The notes: a model not told the origin generated them from the sequence alone. A stretch of 64,000 nt of DNA from Mucilaginibacter jinjuensis (GCF_028596025.1 NZ_CP117167.1:3224001-3288000), one strand, 5' to 3'. Counted from the stretch's first letter, positions 45,213 through 55,021 are shown. Program-made: numbers and translations.

Positions 45213-46640
45213 ATGAAAAAGCTTCTCATTATTCTTTTTCCGGTATTTCTGTTCGCTGACGGATATAGTCAGGGTAAAAAACCGGGTAATTTTAATAACT
45301 CAACTGTGACTATCAATGGTAAGGCGCAGGTTGTGAATATTGATTCGGCAAGGGCTATCGCTAAAGATGCCTGGATTTATGGCTATTCAATGTTTTATAA
45401 CTATAAAACCATTTACCTGTATGGTATCAATAAGAACTATTCTGATTATGCAGGCGGTTTTAATCGTTTTAAGCATTATGCTAAAATGTTTACACCTGCA
45501 GATACCAGCATTGTTACGCCTAATGATGACACGCCATACTCATGGGCTATGCTTAACCTTACTGCCGAGCCTGTGATATTGCATGTGCCCGACATTAGCA
45601 ACCGGTATTATGTAATGCAGCTTATTGATTTGTATACTTATAATTTTGCTTATGTAGGCACACGTGCCACTGGCACTAAAGCCGGCAATTATATGATTGT
45701 TGGCCCTAACTGGCATGGCGATAAACCTGCAGGAGTTGACAAGGTATTTAAATGCGAAACCAACCTGGTAACCATTTTAGGCCGCACAGAGGTAAAAGGT
45801 GAAAGTGATATTCCTAATGTAAAGAGCATCCAGGCACAGTACAAGTTGATGCCATTGCACGAGTTTGAAAAGAAAGCGGCCCCGGCGCTGGTTAAATATG
45901 CTTTACCGCTACCTGTGTGGAAGGATAAAGATTATTCTTCTACCGCATTTATTGGTGTGCTTAATTCATTGTTGCAATACACCAGTGTACACCCATCAGA
46001 AATAAACCTGCGGAAAAGATTTGCCAGTATTGGCATTGCGCCGGGTTTAGCAACAGATAAGATCAAGTACCCGAAAGAAATTACCGATGCTATTAATGCC
46101 GGTATAAAAGATGGGCAGCAGACCCTGGCTAAGAGCGAGGCTAAAACAATTAGTTCTATCAATCTTTTCGGTACACGGGAAGATCTGCATAATAACTATT
46201 TAACCCGGGCTACGGCTGCGGCTATGGGGCTTTTTGGCAATACAAAAGAAGAAGCTGTATATACAGGCAGTATCAGGGATAATACCGGCAAGTATCTGAT
46301 GGGGACAAGCAAGTATACACTGACTTTTACTAAGGATCAGATCCCGCCGGTGAAATACTTCTGGAGCATTACTGCATACGTTATCCCACAGCGTTATCTG
46401 GTTAAAAATCCAATTAACCGCTACTCGATAGGCGACAGGAGCAAAGCCTTGAAATATGAAAAAGATGGAAGCCTGATCATTTATTTACAGTCAACCTCGC
46501 CCGGAAAAGATAAGGAATCCAATTGGTTGCCAAGCCCGGCATCGGGTCCGTTTAATTATGTAGTACGGTTGTACGGGCCGAAAGAAGCCGTGACAAATGG
46601 CGTTTGGAAACAGCCTTTACCTGTAAAGCAGGGCAAGTAA
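45213..46640 (+). CDS. DUF1254/DUF1214 family exported protein
   Basis: A 475-residue exported protein (signal LLIILFPVFLFADGYSQ). Residues about 45-200 are DUF1254 (ARAIAKDAWIYGYSMFYNYK, TPNDDTPYSWAMLNL, VPDISNRYYVMQLIDLYTYN), and the C-terminal part (about residues 350-475) is DUF1214 (YTLTFTKDQIPPVKYFWSIT, RYSIGDR). The enzymatic role of this family is not established. It recurs near sulfatase and DUF2092 genes, as far as I recall. Confidence 0.93.
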   Translation: MKKLLIILFPVFLFADGYSQGKKPGNFNNSTVTINGKAQVVNIDSARAIAKDAWIYGYSMFYNYKTIYLYGINKNYSDYAGGFNRFKHYAKMFTPADTSIVTPNDDTPYSWAMLNLTAEPVILHVPDISNRYYVMQLIDLYTYNFAYVGTRATGTKAGNYMIVGPNWHGDKPAGVDKVFKCETNLVTILGRTEVKGESDIPNVKSIQAQYKLMPLHEFEKKAAPALVKYALPLPVWKDKDYSSTAFIGVLNSLLQYTSVHPSEINLRKRFASIGIAPGLATDKIKYPKEITDAINAGIKDGQQTLAKSEAKTISSINLFGTREDLHNNYLTRATAAAMGLFGNTKEEAVYTGSIRDNTGKYLMGTSKYTLTFTKDQIPPVKYFWSITAYVIPQRYLVKNPINRYSIGDRSKALKYEKDGSLIIYLQSTSPGKDKESNWLPSPASGPFNYVVRLYGPKEAVTNGVWKQPLPVKQGK

Positions 46641-46674
46641 ACCGATAATTTATCACTATTAAATACTTACAGAG

Positions 46675-47415
46675 ATGCGTACTAAATTCATTTTATGTTT
46701 ATCGGGGCTGATACTGGCAACGGGTATTAGTTTACGAGCCCAGAATGTTGATACATCAGCCTTGTATATTATGCAGCGTATGAGTAATACTTTAAAAAGT
46801 ATCACATCGTGCAAGGTGCACGTAGAGGCATTTTATGACACACCAACTGATGCTTACGGGCTTGTTAAGCGATCGAAGGAAGAAGAGGTTTATGCGCATT
46901 TTCCGGATAAATTAATGATTGATAATAAAGAAGAAAATGAGCGCCATGCCTTAATTTATAATGGGAAGCAAATAACCTATTATTCGTACGATAATAACGA
47001 CTACAGCAATATCGATAATGTACCGGCTACATCGTTGGAAACTATCCAGCTGTTAAGCAAAACTTATGGCATTGAAGTACCCGCAGCCGATTTTTTCTAC
47101 CCATCCTTTGTAGAAGATATTAAATCAACGGCTATTAATTTGTCGCTCGTTGGTAAATCAATGGTTAATGGTAAGGAGTGTTTTCACATAGCAGGTAAAG
47201 ACTCTACCATGACCTACCAGTTTTGGATACAAAATGATGTGATGTTTTTGCCGGCCAAAATGGTAATTGTTTACAATAACAGGCCGGGTTCACCTCAATT
47301 TGAGGCTATCTATTCGGGCTGGGATATTAATACGGATATACCTGCTTCGGTATTTGAATTTATAGTGCCGCCAAATTCACAAAAGATAGTTATTAAACCA
47401 ACGGCTAACCAATAA
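46675..47415 (+). CDS. DUF2092 exported protein
   Basis: A 246-residue exported protein (signal ILCLSGLILATGISLRAQ) of the LolA/LppX-like beta-fold class: MQRMSNTLKSITSCKVHVEA opens it, with FPDKLMIDNKEENERHALIYNGKQITYYS and the later PAKMVIVYNN. Proteins of this fold often bind hydrophobic molecules in the periplasm. It starts 34 nt after the DUF1254 gene. Confidence 0.85.
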   Translation: MRTKFILCLSGLILATGISLRAQNVDTSALYIMQRMSNTLKSITSCKVHVEAFYDTPTDAYGLVKRSKEEEVYAHFPDKLMIDNKEENERHALIYNGKQITYYSYDNNDYSNIDNVPATSLETIQLLSKTYGIEVPAADFFYPSFVEDIKSTAINLSLVGKSMVNGKECFHIAGKDSTMTYQFWIQNDVMFLPAKMVIVYNNRPGSPQFEAIYSGWDINTDIPASVFEFIVPPNSQKIVIKPTANQ

Positions 47416-47436
47416 CAATTTACAAAAGGTATTGTC

Positions 47437-48300
47437 ATGAAAAATTTGATCAGAAAACAAGGCCCGGTTGTTATTATGTTTGGCCTTCTTGTATTTATTT
47501 TCTCACCAGATCGCTCTTTGGCCCAGCGCTTTCATCATGGAGGGTTTCATGGTTTCGGCGGCGGGGGCGGAGGCTTTAACGGAGGAGGTGGTTTCCACGG
47601 TTTTAACGGCGGTAATGGCGGTGGTATGCGCCCCGGTGCCGGTGGCTCTGGTACGCGCAAACCTGTAAACCCCAATCCACATCCTAATCCCGGCCCCGGG
47701 CCATCACCTGGTCCGCATCCGGGCCCGGGTCCTAACCCGCATCCTCCAGGTCCGGGTCCTGGGCCACATCCTGGTCCGCCGCCTCCACCGCCGCCGCATC
47801 CTTATTATCCATACGGGCCAAGGCCAATTGTGCCAATGCCATACATTTATCACCCCTTTGTGCCATTTTACTGGGGGCCATACTGGCACCCGATAGGTTT
47901 CTTCGTAGCAACCTTAACTACGGCGGCCATTGTTATCAGCATAGAGAACGAACAGTATCATTATGATGAGGGCGTTTATTATGTGCAAAGTTCTGGCGGT
48001 TATAAAGTGGTACCGGCTCCGGTTGGTGCTACGGTTAGTTCGCTGCCATCGGGATATACAACGGTAATTACAAACGGTACTACCTACTATTATTTCGGAG
48101 GGGCTTACTACACAAAAATAAGTGCAACATCATTTAAGGTTGTTCAGCCGCCGGTAGGGGCCACTGTTACACAATTGCCCGAAGGATCTGCCGAACAGGA
48201 AATTGATGGCAAAAAGTACATGGTATACAATAACACCTATTACCAGCCAATTTCGCAGGATGGTAAAGATGCTTACGAAGTGGTTGTAATCAGTAAGTAA
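47437..48300 (+). CDS. DUF6515 family protein with Gly/Pro/His-rich N-terminus
   Basis: A 287-residue exported protein. After the signal (IMFGLLVFIFSPDRSLAQ) come a Gly/Phe/His-rich stretch (residues 29-70) and a Pro/Gly/His repeat (about residues 75-125). A hydrophobic segment (GFFVATLTTAAIVISI, about residues 152-167) precedes a C-terminal domain with repeated YYV..SGGYKVV.APVGA units. The same architecture occurs at 59860-60747, ending likewise in DGKDAYEVV. The function is unknown, perhaps a surface or wall-associated protein. Confidence 0.82.
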   Translation: MKNLIRKQGPVVIMFGLLVFIFSPDRSLAQRFHHGGFHGFGGGGGGFNGGGGFHGFNGGNGGGMRPGAGGSGTRKPVNPNPHPNPGPGPSPGPHPGPGPNPHPPGPGPGPHPGPPPPPPPHPYYPYGPRPIVPMPYIYHPFVPFYWGPYWHPIGFFVATLTTAAIVISIENEQYHYDEGVYYVQSSGGYKVVPAPVGATVSSLPSGYTTVITNGTTYYYFGGAYYTKISATSFKVVQPPVGATVTQLPEGSAEQEIDGKKYMVYNNTYYQPISQDGKDAYEVVVISK

Positions 48301-48335
48301 TAACGCTGTACCTCTGAATTGGGAAAGGTATTGAT

Positions 48336-49715
48336 ATGAAACAAGGAAGAAAAGTTTGGGAACCGCTGCCTACTTTAGAAGAAAGATCTAATGATGGTAA
48401 AACCAAGCGTGAACAAACGCCAAGAGAAGCGCATAGCAGTAGTGCGTATGATAAGGCCGATAGGGTAGACCCTGTTAGCCTTATCATCGATTCAAACGAG
48501 GATAGACTGCCGGATCTGGTACCGATAAGGCATTCGCGGATGCTGCAATCGCCGTTTGCATTTTTCAGAGGTGCAGCACTTATTATGGCTGAAGACCTGT
48601 CGTATACACCCAATAGTGGTATATATGTACAATCTTGCGGCGATTGCCATTTAATGAATTTCGGCGGTTACGCCACGCCCGAGCGGAAACAGGTTTTTGA
48701 TATCAATGATTTTGACGAAACCCTGAGTGCCCCGTTTGAGTGGGATTTAAAAAGATTAGCTGCAAGCATTGTGCTTGCCGGCAGGTATAGGGGATTTGCA
48801 GATAAGGAAAACAAGAAAGCAGCGTTTAGCGCCGTGAAAATGTATGCCGAAAAGATGCAAAAATACGCCACCATGCATCAATTGGATATTTGGTATAGCC
48901 GCCTCGATAAGAAAACAATCCTGGAATTATTTAAGAGTGAAGAGGAGTTTACCAAACGTTTTAAACTGGCTGCTTCAAAGGCAAAGCGCCGGACACAGGA
49001 AAACGCATTTCCCAAATTATCAGCCATGCAGGATGGTAAAAGAAAGATTGTTGATGAACCTCCATTAATTTATCACCTGCCGGATAATGGTGAATTGTTT
49101 GAGAAAGCACAGGTGTTTTTTGATGGTTACCTCGAACATATTACAGATGATAAAAAAGCCTTGCTGCGAAGGTTTCGCCTTGTGGATGTTGCGGTTAAGG
49201 TGGTAGGAGTAGGCAGCGTAGGTACCAGGTGTTACATCGCATTATTTATGGCCGAAGATGATGATCCACTGATTTTGCAGTTTAAAGAAGCTAAGAAATC
49301 GGTATTGGAATCTTACAATCCCAAAACACCCTACAAAAATCATGGGGAGCGCATTGTGAACGGCCAGAAGTTGATGCAGGCAGTAAGCGATATTTTTTTA
49401 GGGTGGACACGATCAAATGAAGGCCGCGACTTTTACGTAAGGCAATTGCGCGACATGAAGGCAAGCGCCAATATTGACAATTTCACACCTGGCATATATT
49501 CAAATTACGCCTTGCTATGCGGCTGGGCGCTGGCCAAATCACATGCAAAAAGTGGCATGTCGCCCGAAATTGCCGGTTATGTTGGCAAAAGCGATGTATT
49601 TGCTGAGGCCATTGCCGGTTTCGCGGTTGGCTATGCCGATCAAACTGAGAAAGACTATGAAGCACTGTTAATTGCAGCGCAGAATGGCCGGATTAGTGTA
49701 CAGGCCGAGGTTTAA
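48336..49715 (+). CDS. DUF2252 family protein
   Basis: A 459-residue soluble protein. It has the DUF2252 pattern RHSRMLQSPFAFFRGAALIMAED, GDCHLMNFGGYATPE, DINDFDETLSAPFEWDLKRLAAS and, later, VVGVGSVGTRC, which resemble the kinase-like folds of aminoglycoside-kinase relatives. No signal peptide, so it is the first predicted cytoplasmic product in operon B. The biochemical role is unknown. Confidence 0.9.
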   Translation: MKQGRKVWEPLPTLEERSNDGKTKREQTPREAHSSSAYDKADRVDPVSLIIDSNEDRLPDLVPIRHSRMLQSPFAFFRGAALIMAEDLSYTPNSGIYVQSCGDCHLMNFGGYATPERKQVFDINDFDETLSAPFEWDLKRLAASIVLAGRYRGFADKENKKAAFSAVKMYAEKMQKYATMHQLDIWYSRLDKKTILELFKSEEEFTKRFKLAASKAKRRTQENAFPKLSAMQDGKRKIVDEPPLIYHLPDNGELFEKAQVFFDGYLEHITDDKKALLRRFRLVDVAVKVVGVGSVGTRCYIALFMAEDDDPLILQFKEAKKSVLESYNPKTPYKNHGERIVNGQKLMQAVSDIFLGWTRSNEGRDFYVRQLRDMKASANIDNFTPGIYSNYALLCGWALAKSHAKSGMSPEIAGYVGKSDVFAEAIAGFAVGYADQTEKDYEALLIAAQNGRISVQAEV

Positions 49716-49733
49716 TAATTTTATTGATGATGT

Positions 49734-50162
49734 ATGGAGAACTTCTTTAGATATTTTGAAAAGTATATTTCTTATGCACTAATGGCCATAGCTATGCTGT
49801 TTGTTTGCTACCAGACAATAGATCTGATGTTCAGCTTTGTATTTAGGTTGGTTCATAGTATCCAGGATAAAACATACGTCCTGGAGGCCAAGGGCAGATC
49901 TATTGCGGGGGTGTTTTTTACTATTTTGTTAACGCTTGAAATTATCCAGACCATTAAAGTTTTCTCGCATAATCACTCTACTAAACTTAAAATTATATTA
50001 ATTGTAGGGCTTATTGCAGTAACAAGGAAAATCTTAATATTTGATATGGAGGAAGTAACCCCTTTAGCAGAATTCGCTATTGCGGCTTTAATAATTTCTT
50101 TATCAGCAGGCTATTTCCTGGTTTCAAGATCAGAAAAATCTAACGTAAATGAAAGCGAATAA
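49734..50162 (+). CDS. PsiE-family inner-membrane protein
   Basis: A 142-residue protein with four membrane segments (about residues 11-38, 55-75, 82-100, 110-132) and the family's EIIQTIKVF and LIAVTRKILIFD motifs. It matches the phosphate-starvation-inducible E family, whose function is unknown. Last gene of operon B, 18 nt after the DUF2252 gene. Confidence 0.8.
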   Translation: MENFFRYFEKYISYALMAIAMLFVCYQTIDLMFSFVFRLVHSIQDKTYVLEAKGRSIAGVFFTILLTLEIIQTIKVFSHNHSTKLKIILIVGLIAVTRKILIFDMEEVTPLAEFAIAALIISLSAGYFLVSRSEKSNVNESE

Positions 50163-50177
50163 TATTTAATAAAATAC

Positions 50178-50245
50178 TGGAACGTTCCACATATTCCACC
50201 TGTTCGATGTTACAAATTTAAAAGTATGTATTGTACCAATTGGTA
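50178..50245. repeat. two perfect short palindromes between convergent genes
   Basis: TGGAACGTTCCA (50178-50189) and TACCAATTGGTA (50234-50245) occur within the 200-bp AT-rich gap between operon B and the histidine kinase gene. No T-run follows either, so neither looks like a terminator. They could be protein-binding sites. Confidence 0.35.
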
Positions 50246-50361
50246 TAATTATATTTATTTGATATTTAGTATATTAAGTAGTAAATCCGATGCTTTTTTC
50301 ATTCGTGCCTTGTTCCACTTTTATTGTCTTAAAAGTCTTTTTTGCTGACAACAAAATGTCA

Positions 50362-51984
50362 CTATATATTAAGATGTGAACTGAACGCAGGAGAGAGCAT
50401 CAGTTCAAATGAGAATGTAGAACCTTTGCCTTCTTCGCTTTGCAGTATAATGGTGCTTCCATGTTGTTTCATAATCTCCATAGCAATGCTTAAACCAAGG
50501 CCGGTTCCCGAAACCTGGTTTTCGTGCATATTGATAATACGTTCGAATTTTTGGAATAATTTTTCCTGGTCGCACTTAGCTATGCCTTTGCCAAAGTCCT
50601 GCACAGAAATAGTTGCCGTATTATTCTCTGTGTTTTTAACACAATTGATGATTATCCGTTCGGCACCTGGCGAATATTTAATAGCATTGGTAATTAAATT
50701 GGTTAATACCTGGCCAATGCGAAATTCATCAGCATATACACGTAATGGTGTATCCCCCGTAAGTTCAATAATGTGGCTTCCAGACCTGGCATCCAGCTCA
50801 TCAAGTGTTTGGTCCAACAGTTTGGTAAAATCGAATGTTTCGGGATAGATAACCATTTTCCCGGTATTAATTCGGGATATGTCTAACAGGTTCTCAACCA
50901 ATTTTAGCAACTTGTCACTTTGCTTTTGAATCCGCTCGGCATAAACCCGCAAATTGGTATCATCGTAAACATCGCGCTCAGCCTCTTTTCTTATAATTTG
51001 CGAATACGATTTAATAATGGTGATAGGTGTTTTTATTTCGTGGCTGGCTATGCTTATAAATTCATCCTTATTCCGCATCAGGTCTTGATTGGCCTTGCGG
51101 TTTAGCTCTTCGTTTTTAAACCGTTCGCTGATATCAAGCATAGATCCGATCACTTTTACCGGCTGGCCAAAATCGTCCCTGATTATAACCGACCTAACAA
51201 GCACATGCGCCAGTGAATCATCGGCCTTTTTAAAGAGATACTCGCCATCCAGTATAAATGAGTTCATTATATCTTTCATATTACCACAGGCATTCTCCTC
51301 AAACCTGCTGCACCAAAAATTTAAATCATAATGGTTTGATGTAGCAGGAGGATAGCCGAAGATGATACTGAAGCCGGAGTTCCACCATATTTTATCCTGG
51401 TAAATATCCCATTCCCACATGCCCTCCTGTGTGGTTTTTGAGAACCATTGGTTGCGCTCCCTATCCTGCAAATTTTTAAGGCGTTCCTCAATAGCATCCA
51501 TTACAGCTGAGGCTAATATTTTTAATACCGAATGCTGTTCGTCGGTAAGTTTCCGTACTTTATGATCCAGCAGGCTTAAACAGCCTATCGTATATCCATC
51601 GGCTGTAACAATGGGTGTACCCACGTAATAATTGTAAACAGGCTCAGAATCAGAGTTTGACGGGCTTGGGCCATAGTTGATTTTTGCCAGGTCAACCGTA
51701 TGTATATCTTTCCCGCAATCAATAGTTTCGGCACACGTAATTCCATAGCGTGTACTGTGGGCTGTACTGCCTACTCCAATGCTTGCTTTATAATGCACCA
51801 GGTCGGCACTTACAAAAGCAATAATAGCGGCAGGGATTCTAAAAATCAGGGTGGCCATTTGTACGTAATGGTCAAAAATTTCTTCCGGCAGGGTACCGGC
51901 TATCCTGTATCGGGTTAGTGCATTAATACGGGCATCCTCATACCCCTGTCTTAACCCCAAATCAATAGTGTGTCTTTTGCTCAT
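50362..51984 (-). CDS. soluble GAF-PAS hybrid sensor histidine kinase
   Basis: A 540-residue histidine kinase without membrane segments. Order: GAF domain (about residues 27-170), PAS/PAC domain (about residues 185-295), HisKA with the phospho-accepting histidine in SIASHEIKTPITIIKSYSQ (about residue 316), and HATPase (N box LTNLITNAIKYSPG, G box GTGLGLSIAMEIMKQHG). No response regulator is encoded beside it. It is convergent with operon B, so it is separately controlled. Its target is unknown. Confidence 0.92.
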   Translation of the reverse strand: MSKRHTIDLGLRQGYEDARINALTRYRIAGTLPEEIFDHYVQMATLIFRIPAAIIAFVSADLVHYKASIGVGSTAHSTRYGITCAETIDCGKDIHTVDLAKINYGPSPSNSDSEPVYNYYVGTPIVTADGYTIGCLSLLDHKVRKLTDEQHSVLKILASAVMDAIEERLKNLQDRERNQWFSKTTQEGMWEWDIYQDKIWWNSGFSIIFGYPPATSNHYDLNFWCSRFEENACGNMKDIMNSFILDGEYLFKKADDSLAHVLVRSVIIRDDFGQPVKVIGSMLDISERFKNEELNRKANQDLMRNKDEFISIASHEIKTPITIIKSYSQIIRKEAERDVYDDTNLRVYAERIQKQSDKLLKLVENLLDISRINTGKMVIYPETFDFTKLLDQTLDELDARSGSHIIELTGDTPLRVYADEFRIGQVLTNLITNAIKYSPGAERIIINCVKNTENNTATISVQDFGKGIAKCDQEKLFQKFERIINMHENQVSGTGLGLSIAMEIMKQHGSTIILQSEEGKGSTFSFELMLSPAFSSHLNI

Positions 51985-52294
51985 AAATCCAGTTATCAGG
52001 GGTAAAGCGTGCTTATTTATAGTTTAAATATAAAGCGCTTGTTGCCTAAACCTGTTGTATTGAGCTTGTTCATAAGTTCCAGTTTTAAATATGATACATA
52101 AAATAATGTGGTACATTTTTTTATAGTGTAAACCTTAACATTTTGGACAAGTGTGGATAACTAAACGTTAATATTGATTCAAAAATGCAATGCTGTTCTT
52201 CTTTTTGCGATAAAATAAATAACTATAAGATAATAAGCTTCGTATAAAAAACTGTTATTGCTGTTACCTTAAAATATTATCACGATTCTGGATT
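51985..52294. other. AT-rich intergenic region between divergent regulator genes
   Basis: This 310-bp stretch separates the leftward histidine kinase from the rightward AraC gene and must carry both promoters. I found no clear dyad of the regulon type, no consensus -7 box I would trust, no repeat and no reading frame. Confidence 0.5.
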
Positions 52295-53443
52295 TTGCAA
52301 ATGAGATTTGATTTTATTGCAGGATTTATGCTTATAACATCTGTTTATGGTGTTATTGTAAGCTTAATACTGTTGCTGTTTCCTCAAAAAAACACCTTCA
52401 ATAAACGATTACTTGGTGTATCACTTATATCGTATGCACTGTTTTGCCTGTATATGGCCATCATGTACTCGCATCTTATTTTTGTATGGCCACATTTGTT
52501 CAGGCTTGTTGCGCCGGTTATGTACCTGGTGGCCCCGGCTTCTTATTTGTATGTGCGTACCACAATTAATGGCGAAACACAATTCAGGAAATTTGATTGG
52601 GTGCATTTCTTTCCCTGCCTTTTTTTATTAATTGAGCTGATGCCTTTTTATCTAAGAGGCACTGATTATAAACTACAGGTAATTCAGTATTATCAGGCGC
52701 ACAGGGCTGAAGTTATTTACCTGCGCGAAGGTTTCTTAGAGCCGCATTTCCATTTCATATTCCGCACCATTATTGCTTTTATATATGTTTATTTTCAATG
52801 GAAAGTTATTACCGATTTTTTATCTGCGGCCTCGCACAAAATCAGGGTGAAATACGAAGTCCTAATCAATTGGCTAAAATTGTACAGTTTGCTAACTACC
52901 GCAACATTTAGCCTGATACTTTTAACCAGCATTTTAGGCTTATACTTTAATACACTGCAAGATTTTATTAACGTATCTGTATCACTGCAATTATTAACCA
53001 TTTCTGTAATACTGGTTTTAAAGCCCAGAGTGCTTTATAGTTTTGATGAAGAATTAGTTTTGGTAACTAATACGGAGCAAAAGGTTGCGGATAAAACCGA
53101 AAAATTAAAAACCGTAAAAGATGCTATTGCCGATTTGTTGCAAAATCAAAAACATTATTTAAACAAGGGTTATAATTTGGCACTGATGGCCGAAGACCTG
53201 GATATACCCACGCATGTACTATCGGCAACTATTAATACCGAGTTTCATCTTAGTTTCAGGGACTTAATTAATAAATACCGGGTTGAATATATTATTAATA
53301 GTATCAGCGGGCAAAAAATAGCGAACTATACATTTGAAGGTATTGCGCTCGAAGCGGGCTTTAATTCGCGTACTACCTTTTACAGGGCATTTATAAAAGT
53401 TACCGGCGAAACGCCAACAACGTACTTTAAAAGAGATTTGTAA
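52295..53443 (+). CDS. membrane-anchored AraC family regulator, first of a pair
   Basis: A 382-residue protein. About seven membrane segments (residues about 5-30, 37-60, 68-90, 105-122, 155-173, 200-222, 232-250) are followed by a linker and an AraC/XylS HTH domain (about residues 270-382; NKGYNLALMAEDLDIPTHVLSATIN and IALEAGFNSRTTFYRAFIKVTGETP). Such membrane AraC proteins probably sense an extracytoplasmic or membrane signal and bind DNA directly. A similar protein follows at 53684. Confidence 0.9.
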   Translation: MQMRFDFIAGFMLITSVYGVIVSLILLLFPQKNTFNKRLLGVSLISYALFCLYMAIMYSHLIFVWPHLFRLVAPVMYLVAPASYLYVRTTINGETQFRKFDWVHFFPCLFLLIELMPFYLRGTDYKLQVIQYYQAHRAEVIYLREGFLEPHFHFIFRTIIAFIYVYFQWKVITDFLSAASHKIRVKYEVLINWLKLYSLLTTATFSLILLTSILGLYFNTLQDFINVSVSLQLLTISVILVLKPRVLYSFDEELVLVTNTEQKVADKTEKLKTVKDAIADLLQNQKHYLNKGYNLALMAEDLDIPTHVLSATINTEFHLSFRDLINKYRVEYIINSISGQKIANYTFEGIALEAGFNSRTTFYRAFIKVTGETPTTYFKRDL

Positions 53444-53683
53444 TGGTTCAGATTATAATTTGAAACCATAAATATTAATATAGTTTCTTTAAAAGATATA
53501 ACTCGTAATATCTTAGGGTCAAATATTACTATATAATAAGGCCCTCTCTATATAATATAGAATAATACTTTTTGTTTCATAATATCATTTTACCCCTAAT
53601 TAGTGATTTGAAACAAGGTTTACACCTAAAGGTTGTAACCCACGGTTAAAAACTTTCGTTAACATTAATAAAAAACTCGACCT

Positions 53684-54889
53684 ATGGACTCAAAACTTTT
53701 ACCCTTTTTCTTCTTTTCAACCGGATTGGCTGGAGTAGGAGTGTCTGTTGTATTAATCTCATCGAAAAAGTATTTCCTGCAAAATTTCTATCTCAGTTTG
53801 TGCATCTTCAGCCTGTCATTGTGCTCTATATATAACTTCTGCTACATGCAGAATATGCTGATTGATCTTCCCTTTTTATTTATTATAGCCAAATCAATTA
53901 CCTACCTGGTGGCACCAAGCGCCTACTTATATATCCGCAATGTTTTTTACCCATTAAATATGTACCGGAAATATGACTGGGTAAACTTTGTGCCGTTTGC
54001 GATAATTATTTTAGTGTTAACCAATTTAAGCCTGCGCAACCCCGAAGCCATTCAAAGGGCGCTAACCGATAGTTCTGTTAACTGGTTTGTTAACGTAACC
54101 CATGCCGATTTATATTATGATCTGTCTATAGGTAAATCAATGTTATGGCTTTTTTATACATTTTTACAAAGTGTATGTATTATAAATTTTGAACGTAAAA
54201 GGCATACCATACCATTGCACTACAACCACAGGTTAATTAATTGGGTTAAGGTTTTCAATATTACTTTAATCTTATTGTTTAGTTTACTGCTTGTACAACG
54301 TATTGTAAACATCAGTTTTATCAGTCTCGATTTTGTGAGCGATACTACCATGTCGTTTATCCTGCTTATAACATTAGTTTTTTTAATATCTAACCCACAT
54401 ATTTTATACAGCCTTGAGCATGCAGGGCTTAATTTAACTGTAAACCCGCATACATTTACCCGGCATGCTGTGGAGGAGTTTGTTGACTCTGATAAATCTC
54501 TGATTGTAAAACAGCTTTTTACTTCTAAAAAGAAGGACGAATATTTACTGATATTGGATGATGTGCTTAAGCAAACAAAACCTTATTTAAACAAGGGTAT
54601 AACCGTAAAAGACCTTTCTGAACAAACCGGTATACCGGCACACCATTTATCAAGCTTAATCAGCAGTGAGTTTAAACTACATTTTCAGGACTTTATCAAT
54701 CTGAGAAGAATTGAATATCTCAAAAATAATATTGATGATATTGAATGGAAGCAGCTGACACTTGAAGGTATATGCTGGGAAATTGGTTTTACCTCCAGAA
54801 CTACATTTTTCCGTGCCTTTATTAAATTTACAGGCCTTTCACCTTCAGAATACTTTAATTCCCTCAAAAAGAGCAAACACCGGGCATAG
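53684..54889 (+). CDS. membrane-anchored AraC family regulator, second of a pair
   Basis: A 401-residue paralogue of its neighbour with the same architecture: membrane segments over residues about 5-250 and an AraC HTH at about residues 290-400 (NKGITVKDLSEQTGIPAHHLSSLIS, ICWEIGFTSRTTFFRAFIKFTGLSP). 240 nt separate it from the first gene, so it may have its own promoter. A half-degenerate regulon dyad begins 27 nt after its stop. Confidence 0.9.
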   Translation: MDSKLLPFFFFSTGLAGVGVSVVLISSKKYFLQNFYLSLCIFSLSLCSIYNFCYMQNMLIDLPFLFIIAKSITYLVAPSAYLYIRNVFYPLNMYRKYDWVNFVPFAIIILVLTNLSLRNPEAIQRALTDSSVNWFVNVTHADLYYDLSIGKSMLWLFYTFLQSVCIINFERKRHTIPLHYNHRLINWVKVFNITLILLFSLLLVQRIVNISFISLDFVSDTTMSFILLITLVFLISNPHILYSLEHAGLNLTVNPHTFTRHAVEEFVDSDKSLIVKQLFTSKKKDEYLLILDDVLKQTKPYLNKGITVKDLSEQTGIPAHHLSSLISSEFKLHFQDFINLRRIEYLKNNIDDIEWKQLTLEGICWEIGFTSRTTFFRAFIKFTGLSPSEYFNSLKKSKHRA

Positions 54890-54915
54890 ATTAACCCGTT
54901 TCATATTTAGAATAG

Positions 54916-54987
54916 GTTCTACATTTAAAAATGCAACGGCTTTTTTAACCGAAAAAGCATTAAAATACAAAATGTATAGTTTTTTTG
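54916..54987 (+). promoter_or_regulatory. degenerate copy of the regulon dyad
   Basis: At 54916-54937 the right half is perfect (TGCAAC) and the left is GTTCTA instead of GTTGCA; the 22-bp length is kept. A T-rich octamer ending TTTG (54980-54987) lies 42 nt further on, as in the good copies, but being a poly-T run it is weak evidence. No intact gene follows, which fits decay. Confidence 0.4.
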
Positions 54988-55021
54988 TATTGGTTACCAA
55001 TAAGTAGATATTTTAAATTGA

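Noticed and set aside
25039..50162. A polysaccharide utilisation locus
   Set aside because: There are sulfatases and a GH18 but no SusC/SusD-like pair, no further glycoside hydrolases and no hybrid two-component or ECF-sigma/anti-sigma pair.
50362..51984. A two-component system partner for the histidine kinase
   Set aside because: No receiver-domain protein is encoded in the window.
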